Positions 9,391 through 15,394 of a stretch of DNA of 64,000 nucleotides are shown piece after piece. Origin of the DNA: UBA6912 sp963792895 (lineage in GTDB: Bacteria > Actinomycetota > Acidimicrobiia > Spongiisociales > UBA5794); NCBI GenBank assembly GCA_963792895.1, contig CAWBYA010000001.1, positions 1 through 64,000 on the forward strand. Reading direction: 5' to 3'. The notes beneath the pieces are model-generated. The model did no database searches and was not told the origin of the DNA. It saw nothing but the letters and a program-made list of their open reading frames with translations. Both the position numbers and the translations under genes were made by a program. Each line of letters opens with the position of its first letter. Position 1 is the stretch's first letter.

Positions 9391-9747
9391 TCAGCGTCCT
9401 TGCGCAGGTGGTTGGTCCCAGGGATACGTCGAGTCGAGTACGAACGCACGCTCATCGTCCTCGCCGAAACGGATTCGGACGTATTCGACGTTGTCAGTGC
9501 CGACCGTAGCGCCAAGGGCGTCGTGCAACTCCGTGAAGTGAGCGTCCCTGTCCTCGAGTGTTCCCCCAGAGGGAAGCAGGGCGAGCGACTTGTAGCCATT
9601 GATCCCGCCGACGGGCCCGGCGATTAGCCATCGACATTCATCAGAGACGCGTTCAAGCGCCGCTTCGATGACTCTCTCGTCTTCGGTGGCCCACGTGTAG
9701 ACCACGAATATGTCGGCGTGGTGTCCGTAGTGCGGCGTTCGACCCAA
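9391..9747 (-). CDS. Hypothetical protein, possibly frameshifted at its 5' end
   Basis: This acidic frame of 118 residues contains HADIFVVYTWATEDERVIEA, PVGGINGYKSLALLPSGGT and EYVRIRFGEDDERAFVLDS. Its composition is protein-like rather than a shadow. The only nearby start is TTG 9747 without a clear ribosome binding site. A GTG at 9887, with GAGGAG upstream, opens a signal-peptide-like frame (ARHHVVLWLAMLAFGPPVDA) in a different phase. One base change near 9750 would join them into a secreted protein of about 165 residues. I do not recognise the family. Confidence 0.4.
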   Translation of the reverse strand: MGRTPHYGHHADIFVVYTWATEDERVIEAALERVSDECRWLIAGPVGGINGYKSLALLPSGGTLEDRDAHFTELHDALGATVGTDNVEYVRIRFGEDDERAFVLDSTYPWDQPPAQGR

Positions 9748-10014
9748 GCGGACGGGTAGCGCCGAGTGCCGGCTATGCGTGCTGGGTTGAGCACCGAGAG
9801 CCTGTGTGCGTTCGCGTCGACAGGTGGGCCGAACGCCAGCATCGCGAGCCAGAGGACGACGTGATGGCGGGCAGGACTGCTGTGCACGGCGACTCCTCGA
9901 GGTTGGAGAGTCGGACGGGCGGGCGGCGTTCAGCTTTCCACAGTCGCGAATCCAGAGTCAATGGCCTTCGAGGAACCTTCGATCGGACCCCGTCCCCTGC
10001 CCGAGCCGCAAGGC

Positions 10015-10984
10015 TCAAGCCGAAGCGGAACGCAGGCGCCGATTGACCGCGCCGAGCCTCTCCCGCGGACCCGCGTCCGACTCCTCGAATCGCTTCGCCT
10101 CCAGAATGTTCAGCATGAAGTTCATGCCCTTGTAGACGTCGATCCGCACGGGATCGCGCTCCTTTCGCGAGATTCTCGCCGTAGCCGACCCAGAAGGCTT
10201 CGGGAACGTCGTAGAGGATCAGAACCCAGTCCGCGAGCGGATCGCCCCAGAAGGCACGTTCGCCGTCGACCACGGCCACGATGTGAATGTCGGGCCCCTC
10301 GCCGTCGATCAGGACGTTACGAGGCCACAGGTCGCCGTGCAGCAAGCGCGGCGTGGTCACTTCGTCGAGGCGGCGACCGAAGCGAGGGAACAGCGCCAAG
10401 AAGTCCTCGACCTCCGGGTGGAGCGCATCATGTCGCCGGCAGTCCTCGGCCAAACCCTCGACGTTGAGCTCGATGAAGCGCGACCACTTGGCCGCGTGGA
10501 CGAATGGGTCCGGGTAGCCGAAGCGATCGCCCGTTTCGGTGTGCAGGGTGCGCGCGAAGTCGCCCAGCTGACGCCAGAGAAGCGCATTCTCCTCGGCGCT
10601 CAAGTCGGACTCGACTGCGTGCCAGAGTCGCCCCGGAACCAAGCGCTGCAAGAACGCCGGCCGATCGGCGATGTCGAAGAAGTCGCCGTACTCGGGCACG
10701 AGCGGATGCGCGGCGCGCAGTCGAGGCGCCAGATGTTGCTCGCGCGCCATCAGGTGCCGTTCGACGAAGAAGACCGGGACTGCAGCGTGGGGCGCGACCT
10801 TCAGGACGAAAGACGCGGCGTCGGTGTCGACGCGGTAGGCGTTGTTGAAGAGTCCCGCGTCGAGTTCGACGACCTGCCGCAGCGTGTGGCCCGGGAGGTG
10901 CTGCTCCAAGGCCCGTTGCAGCGCGTTCTCGTCGATGGGTTGCTGGAAGTCCGTCGGTCGGCGCGTGGTTTGGGCGATGCGCAT
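10015..10984 (-). pseudogene. Aminoglycoside phosphotransferase (APH)-family kinase, one frameshift
   Basis: The APH fold is clear. A nucleotide-binding N-lobe (ELDAGLFNNAYRVD, SFVLKVAP) is followed by the Brenner motif LLHGDLWPRNVLID and the metal-binding VAVVDGERAFWGDPLADWVL. The start ATG 10984 has GGAGAG 7 nt upstream. The frame breaks at the TTT run 10163-10165 (AAA on the coding strand). Removing one base gives the natural end DVYKGMNFMLNILEAKRFEE up to the stop at 10015, about 322 residues. The substrate is unknown: members phosphorylate antibiotics, but also homoserine, choline or fructosamines. The indel may be a sequencing error. Confidence 0.65.
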
Positions 10985-11640
10985 GAGTTCTCTCCAAAGA
11001 TCGAGGTTCGGGGAATCCGATTGCGTAGCGGAAGACGCGTCCCACGCGTCCTGACTGAAATGAACGATTGGTCGGCCACCTGGCAGCCTGCTCGTTCGGG
11101 CCTTCGCGATCGTGTCGCGCCCCGGTTCCACGGAGACGAACGAGCCCGGACCGGTGATGTCGGCCCCGTGCAGACGCCCGATCTCGCGTAGGTGGACGAC
11201 CTCCTGCACGACCTGGCCGTCCGCCACCGCCTCGAGCACGGCGCAATCGACGCCGGGCTCGAGTACGCCGGTCAGCACGCGCCGCTCCTCCCGGTAGCCG
11301 GCCGGAGCCGCGAGGGCGTCGGCGGCCCGCGCCATCACGCGGTCGGGCAGGATCCGCGCCGCGTCGTCGACCCGGCCCGCGTCGACACGCAGGTTCTCGA
11401 GGACGGCGTCGTCGCGTACGAGTACGCGGAACGGAAGCGAGAATGTCTTGCCCTCGACGAGGGCCTGTTCGACCGGATCGCCGTGGAAGACGACCGGTGG
11501 CGAGAGGATGGTCGCCGCGGACGGGGCCGCGCACAGCAGCAGGAACACTTGAACGCCTGCAGCCCGAGCGAATACCCCTCTTCCTCGCGAGATACCGCAA
11601 GCGCAGACTCCGCTTGCTCCTTGAGTGCGGCGAAGTCCAT
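10985..11640 (-). pseudogene. Degenerate or frameshifted coding region upstream of the APH kinase
   Basis: An ATG at 11640 with GGGACGAGGG just upstream starts MDFAALKEQAESALAVSREE. After about 31 codons the frame has to move by one base (one G missing in AAGTG near 11550). It then continues through FLLLCAAPSAATILSPPVV, TFSLPFRVLVRDDAVLENL and VLTGVLEPGVDCAVLEAVAD, and runs without a stop into the APH gene. Codon structure looks genuine on this strand, but I recognise no domain, and the true C-terminus is unclear because no stop separates it from the kinase. It may be a partner protein or an N-terminal extension of the kinase. Confidence 0.35.
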
Positions 11641-11800
11641 CCCTCGTCCCTTCGCACGACAACACGACCGATTCCACGCTACAGAGCTCAGGGACTCAGA
11701 ACCGTCAGCGTCGCACATATCGGCACTGATGCGTGCGGTGCTGCAATCACGCGGGGTGGCGTCCAACCGCGGTTTGGCTCTTCCCTGGCAGAATGTTCGG

Positions 11801-12013
11801 ATGGGAAAGCCGGTCGGGTTCGAGTGGACGCAACGAAAGAACGGTGATGTTGTGGTCACGCATCATGCTCGGGTGGCAGCCATCCTGCGGGGCAGGGCGG
11901 CGGTCACGTTCGTGGCCGACGTCGGTCGAGGGGACCCGCAAGGAATCATGGCCAGGGTCGCGGGCAACTACAAGCGAGGCAATGAGTCGGGCCGCCGGCG
12001 CTCCCGGCGCTGA
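11801..12013 (+). CDS. Small conserved actinobacterial protein
   Basis: The 70-residue basic protein MGKPVGFEWTQRKNGDVVVT has a central VAAILRGRAAVTFVADVGRG and the tail QGIMARVAGNYKRGNESGRR. I recall similar small proteins (HHGRxAxVLRGRAA...ARxTGNYKRGNE) as common actinobacterial hypotheticals, so this is probably real. Its function is unknown. No strong ribosome binding site is seen. It is bordered by the decayed APH region and the DinB gene. Confidence 0.6.
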   Translation: MGKPVGFEWTQRKNGDVVVTHHARVAAILRGRAAVTFVADVGRGDPQGIMARVAGNYKRGNESGRRRSRR

Positions 12014-12111
12014 AGCCGTTCTTGAAACGACGCTTGTGGCATCTTCTTCGACGTGCTCAGCGGTTGCAGCCCTCCGATCACGAAGAACGGTGCAATGGAG
12101 GTGCTCATGCG

Positions 12112-12117
12112 TAGTGT
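12112..12117 (+). promoter_or_regulatory. -10 hexamer of leaderless DinB gene
   Basis: TAGTGT ends 6 nt before the ATG at 12124, which places the likely transcription start on or next to the start codon. No ribosome binding site lies between. Same geometry as at several other genes in the window. Confidence 0.45.
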
Positions 12118-12123
12118 TGCTGC

Positions 12124-12624
12124 ATGACGATCGGCATGCTGGCCGGCGTGGACTTCTCGTCGTGGGAGCAACCGGACCCGAACTTGGAGCCGAGGGAGTT
12201 GCTTGAGTCATGGCTGCGGTACCAGCGCCATGAATTCATCCGGAAGCTGAGGGACCTCTCACGGGACCAGCTGGTCGCGTGGTCCGTCCCGCCTGTCGAA
12301 CTGTCCGTGCTCGGACTGGTGCGGCACATGACCCAGATGGAGCATGTCTACCTGTCGTGGGGACTCGGTGGCGGCGAACAAACCCTCCGATACGGTGAGG
12401 ATGACTACACCGTCGACAGCATCGAGGAGGATCTTCGCTGGTACTTCGACGAGGTTGCCATGTCGGATGCGGCGATCGCCGAGATGGTGTCACTCGACGC
12501 TGTTGGATCAGGGCATGGTCGACCGCTGCGGGCCACCCTCGTGAAGATGGTCGACGAGTACGCCATCCACGCAGGCCAAGCCCACATGCTCAGGTTCGCG
12601 GCACTCGGCGAGATGATCCGGTAG
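12124..12624 (+). CDS. DinB-family (DUF664) protein
   Basis: This 166-residue protein belongs to the DinB/DUF664 four-helix bundle superfamily. It contains RELLESWLRYQRHEFIRKL near residue 25, SVLGLVRHMTQMEHVYLSW near 60 (first metal-type His), and a C-terminal VDEYAIHAGQAHMLRFAAL with the second and third His positions. Related actinobacterial proteins include mycothiol-dependent enzymes, but no activity can be assigned here. ATG 12124 is preceded by TAGTGT with a 6-nt gap and no ribosome binding site, so the mRNA is probably leaderless. Confidence 0.8.
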   Translation: MTIGMLAGVDFSSWEQPDPNLEPRELLESWLRYQRHEFIRKLRDLSRDQLVAWSVPPVELSVLGLVRHMTQMEHVYLSWGLGGGEQTLRYGEDDYTVDSIEEDLRWYFDEVAMSDAAIAEMVSLDAVGSGHGRPLRATLVKMVDEYAIHAGQAHMLRFAALGEMIR

Positions 12625-12799
12625 CTCTCGTCTTGCAGTCATGTGGACTGAGGCGGAGGTCAATCCTTGCGGGGGGTCACCACCAGCGCCGATCACCAAA
12701 TCGGGGAGACGAACGAGCATTCCGTCGAGTATCCGGGATCGGCATCACTTATCGGATCGGATACCCGGCTTCCTTCTGCCACTCAGCGTCACCTCGGTC

Positions 12800-13315
12800 T
12801 CACTGGTCTCGTTCGTCGATGTGGGTGATAGTTGGGAAGAAGGTGTCGGCTGGGGGAGTGGTGTATCGGTGGAGTTCGCCGGGTGGGACGAAGACGGCCC
12901 ATCGGTAATGGATCTCCCACAGGTCGTCCCGCATCGTCCCGAACAACGTGAATCCGATATCTGGGTTGGGGATCTGATCGACGATGACTATTTGGGGCTG
13001 GTCGTGCTGGTGGGAGGTGTCTGCCAATCTCCGGATGAGTTCGAGCCAGTCGTCAGCAGCGATGTCGGTCGAATCCGGCTCCCCGGCCTGAGCCAGCAGA
13101 GCGAAGGCCGACGTGACGCCGCTGGCGTCGATCCGTCGCACCCGCTGGCCTCCCGTGTCGAGCTGGGCGGCGAGGATGTCTGCAATCTCGATCCCGACCG
13201 CCGTTCCGGCGACGACGAGCGTGTTGACGCGCAGCTGGACCAGCGATCTGGTCATTTTGTCGAAGAGTTGCGCTTCGTCGGGGCGGTACCGCTGGCCTCG
13301 TCCCGGCTTCGACAT
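12800..13315 (-). CDS. Unclassified ATPase-like protein, degenerate P-loop
   Basis: The 171-residue frame starts MSKPGRGQRYRPDEAQLFDK. It shows a beta-strand/loop of P-loop shape, TLVVAGTAVGIEIADILAA (residues 32-50), and a hydrophobic strand ending in Asp, PQIVIVDQIPNPD (near 120), reminiscent of Walker B. The glycine loop lacks the Lys-Thr/Ser of a true Walker A, so nucleotide hydrolysis is doubtful. I cannot name the family. It lies in the accessory zone, 267 bp from four regular repeats and 389 bp from a dif-like site. Upstream in frame (13316-13550) sequence such as TQGRNRTEAVAMARDVVCEL weakly resembles HicB-type antitoxins and may be another remnant. Confidence 0.45.
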   Translation of the reverse strand: MSKPGRGQRYRPDEAQLFDKMTRSLVQLRVNTLVVAGTAVGIEIADILAAQLDTGGQRVRRIDASGVTSAFALLAQAGEPDSTDIAADDWLELIRRLADTSHQHDQPQIVIVDQIPNPDIGFTLFGTMRDDLWEIHYRWAVFVPPGELHRYTTPPADTFFPTITHIDERDQ

Positions 13316-13581
13316 CACGCCCCGCCACCTAGGCGTCGAGGCGGGTGTCGTGTGGGCTGGCCGGATAAGTCTCGACGACGAGCCGAATCCCCAGTCGCCC
13401 GTGTCGAGGAGCTCACAGACCACATCGCGGGCCATCGCCACCGCCTCGGTCCGGTTCCGTCCCTGCGTGAGCGCCAGGGTTCGGACGCCGGGTTCGATCT
13501 CGACCTCCTCGCTCAGGTCGGCCTTTGACTCGTCGAGGTCAATGTCGCCAACCGCCACCGACCACGTCGTCCAACGAGCAG

Positions 13582-13647
13582 TTCGCCATTCGAGTGAGAC
13601 TTCGCCACCAATATGAGACGCTTCGCCACGAGTTCGAGATTTCGCCA
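13582..13647. repeat. Four regularly spaced TTCGCCA repeats
   Basis: TTCGCCA occurs at 13582, 13601, 13622 and 13641, at intervals of 19, 21 and 19 bp (TGGCGAA on the other strand). Multiple short terminal repeats of this kind and spacing are typical of IS21-type element ends, where they bind the transposase. No istA/istB gene remains here. Confidence 0.55.
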
Positions 13648-13703
13648 ACTTCAGTGAGATCGGACAACCGGGGGAGCAGGGTCCGTCGGACGGAATCTCC
13701 GCA

Positions 13704-13731
13704 ACTTGACATAACGTGGATTATGGGACAA
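13704..13731. other. 28-bp dif-like tyrosine-recombinase site
   Basis: The site has an 11-bp left arm ACTTGACATAA, a 6-bp centre CGTGGA and an 11-bp right arm TTATGGGACAA. The arms are imperfect inverted copies with the conserved inner CATAA/TTATG. This 11-6-11 layout is that of XerC/XerD dif sites and of mobile elements that exploit XerCD. Whether it is the chromosomal dif or a relic of an integrated element cannot be told from one window. Confidence 0.5.
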
Positions 13732-14015
13732 CGGTTACGACAAGGCCGTATGCGCCGTGAGACGGGAGTGACGGCTTGGATCCCGCCTGGCCGAGACCTG
13801 ATGGCCTTGGTGATCCGGTTGATCGGCGAGCGCCTCCCGTGGGATCGTTCTCCACGAGACCATCCGACGTCGTGCCTGGCCCGTCGTCGCTTGACGTTCT
13901 ACCGCGTGTGGATCCGTCTCGGAGCCCGGCTATCCGCTGTCGGCGGCGTGAGCCGTGGCGATGCCCGGTGCAACTCGAACGCACTCCCCATCCGGACGCC
14001 GCGAACAGGGGAATA

Positions 14016-14030
14016 ACGTCACAGTGACGT
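14016..14030. promoter_or_regulatory. Palindrome ACGTCAC-A-GTGACGT
   Basis: A perfect 7-1-7 palindrome lies 31 bp past the end of the DUF4404 gene. A very similar sequence occurs at 14405-14417 on the other side of that gene, and both are followed by TWAyCGG. Likely protein-binding sites, regulator unknown. Confidence 0.45.
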
Positions 14031-14060
14031 AACGGACGGTGATACGGACACCGGCCGAAA

Positions 14061-14315
14061 TCAGATTCCGGAGGCCGTCAGTGAGTCGACCACACCCTGA
14101 ACCGCTTGCGACAGGGTTGGGTGATTCGCCTCGAAGCGGCGAACGCCGTCGCGAAGGCGGTCAACCAAGGCCTCGCTCTCCTCAGGCGACCGGGAGCCTG
14201 AGAGATAGGCGTCGACATGTCCGGCGAGATCGCCGGCGTCGGCGTTGCCTTCTTCCGCAGCCCGCCGCAGGTGGCCCTGCACCTCCTCGAGATGTTCCCG
14301 TCCCTCTTCGGTCAT
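14061..14315 (-). CDS. DUF4404 family protein
   Basis: This 84-residue, acidic, all-helical protein matches the short DUF4404 pattern (EHLEEVQGHLRRAAEEG, then DRLRDGVRRFEANHPTLSQA). I took ATG 14315 because the family begins there; an in-frame ATG 39 nt upstream is possible. It stands alone on the minus strand between two CGTCAC-N-GTGACG palindromes. Function unknown. Confidence 0.7.
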   Translation of the reverse strand: MTEEGREHLEEVQGHLRRAAEEGNADAGDLAGHVDAYLSGSRSPEESEALVDRLRDGVRRFEANHPTLSQAVQGVVDSLTASGI

Positions 14316-14404
14316 CACGCCACCTTCCGTGTTTGCCTTGGGGGAACGATACAACGATCGCGGCAGGCTCCCCTCTCCGAACGGCGCATGACGGTCTCAG
14401 GTTC

Positions 14405-14417
14405 CGTCACGGTGACG
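14405..14417. promoter_or_regulatory. Palindrome CGTCAC-G-GTGACG
   Basis: A perfect 6-1-6 palindrome lies between the divergent DUF4404 (start 14315) and lipoprotein (start 14537) genes, 90 bp and 120 bp from their starts. It matches the copy at 14016-14030 over CGTCAC-R-GTGACGTWA. Confidence 0.45.
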
Positions 14418-14523
14418 TTATCGGGGCTGACGTTTGCACCTGCGGACCCGACCTCGACTTCGAGGCGTGACATCCTTCATGGCGGTTCAATCCGGTCCAG
14501 CGCGGAAACGACACAGCGCACGC

Positions 14524-14529
14524 TAGGTT
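14524..14529 (+). promoter_or_regulatory. -10 hexamer of leaderless lipoprotein gene
   Basis: TAGGTT ends 7 nt before the ATG at 14537, with no ribosome binding site between. It supports ATG 14537 over the in-frame TTG 9 nt upstream. Confidence 0.5.
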
Positions 14530-14536
14530 GCTCGCC

Positions 14537-15385
14537 ATGAGCCGCGTGCCCCGCCTTCTGACCTTGGCCCTCGCTTGTGCCCTCATCGGGTCCGCCTGTG
14601 GTGGAGACGACGACGCCGGAAGTTCGACCACCGCAGATGCGGCCCCCTCGTCGACGACATCGACCAGCGTCGCCGCGGAGACCACAACGATGGCTCCCAC
14701 GACCACCACCGCCGCTCCGACAACCACCACGACCACCACTGCCGCTCCTGCAACAACCACGAGCACCGTCGTGAGCAGTGCGGAGGCAGATGCCGTCGTT
14801 GCCGCCAAGACGGCCGCCGCGGCCGAACAGGCACCGGCCGGGTGGGACAGCGCGATCGTCTTCAACGAGTTTGGTGAGGCGTCGGACGACGTTGTCTTCG
14901 GTCCCTGCTCTGGACCGGACGGTTTCGATCTCGCCAACCTCGACGCGACCTCGCTCGCCGTCGGGCAGCTGGCAGTGACGGGCATCTTCGATGGTGCATT
15001 CCCTGCGCCGCAGGCCAATGTGGAAGCACGCGTTTTCGAGTCCGAAGCGGTGGCGTCCGATGCGTTCGCCGTGCTCGAGACCGTCCTGGGGACGGCTGAG
15101 GGCCGCCAGTGCGTCGCCGACAACCTCTCGGAGGATCTGGCCGCTGAGGTTCCGCCTGATGCTGATTTTGAGTTTGTGCTCCAGGACTTGGATGCGGCAG
15201 GGGCAGACGTCGGGGCTCGGATCGTGATCAATCTCGGTATCCAGGGCCTCAATGTGGCGTTCACCATCGACTTGGTGGCAAGCCGGGACGCAGACTGCAC
15301 GGTCTTCGCTTCGTTCTTCGGGTTTGGCGCCGAGTTCGACCCAGCGCTGCGCGATGCGATGATCCTCGCCGCCACCGGTGCCTGA
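14537..15385 (+). CDS. Predicted lipoprotein with Thr-rich linker
   Basis: This 282-residue exported protein has a basic N-terminus, a hydrophobic core and a lipobox ending in SAC (LIGSAC, cleavage near residue 20). A Gly/Asp-rich stretch and a low-complexity Thr/Ala/Pro linker (about residues 30-80) resemble a cell-wall spacer. The C-terminal globular domain (about 90-282) is acidic and contains two Cys pairs candidate for disulfides. I do not recognise the domain; it resembles no enzyme. The last base is 9 bp from the convergent glucosidase gene. Confidence 0.75.
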   Translation: MSRVPRLLTLALACALIGSACGGDDDAGSSTTADAAPSSTTSTSVAAETTTMAPTTTTAAPTTTTTTTAAPATTTSTVVSSAEADAVVAAKTAAAAEQAPAGWDSAIVFNEFGEASDDVVFGPCSGPDGFDLANLDATSLAVGQLAVTGIFDGAFPAPQANVEARVFESEAVASDAFAVLETVLGTAEGRQCVADNLSEDLAAEVPPDADFEFVLQDLDAAGADVGARIVINLGIQGLNVAFTIDLVASRDADCTVFASFFGFGAEFDPALRDAMILAATGA

Positions 15386-15394
15386 GCGAGAGGC

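Larger units (their letters stand above)
13316..14060. other. Accessory intergenic region with repeats and a recombination-site-like sequence
   Basis: About 745 bp contain no intact gene. What is seen: a weak HicB-like coding remnant on the minus strand (about 13340-13550), four TTCGCCA repeats (13582-13647), a 28-bp dif-like sequence (13704-13731), and a CGTCAC-A-GTGACG palindrome (14016-14030). Together they look like the border of a lost mobile element. Confidence 0.45.

Noticed and set aside
10283..12013. Large plus-strand frames covering the APH region
   Set aside because: Opposite the clear APH motifs on the minus strand; only the last 70 codons (11801-12013) look like a real small gene.
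13340..13550. HicB-type antitoxin gene
   Set aside because: Only a short weak resemblance (TQGRNRTEAVAMARD); no start, no partner toxin, no complete domain. Kept as a possible remnant only.
13582..13647. Short CRISPR array
   Set aside because: Repeat unit is only 7 bp with 12-14 bp between copies, too short for CRISPR repeats and spacers, and no cas gene is present.
14640..14770. ACC/ACG-rich low-complexity stretch as a possible tandem repeat element
   Set aside because: It encodes the Thr-rich linker of the lipoprotein in frame; codons vary, so it is not a DNA repeat.
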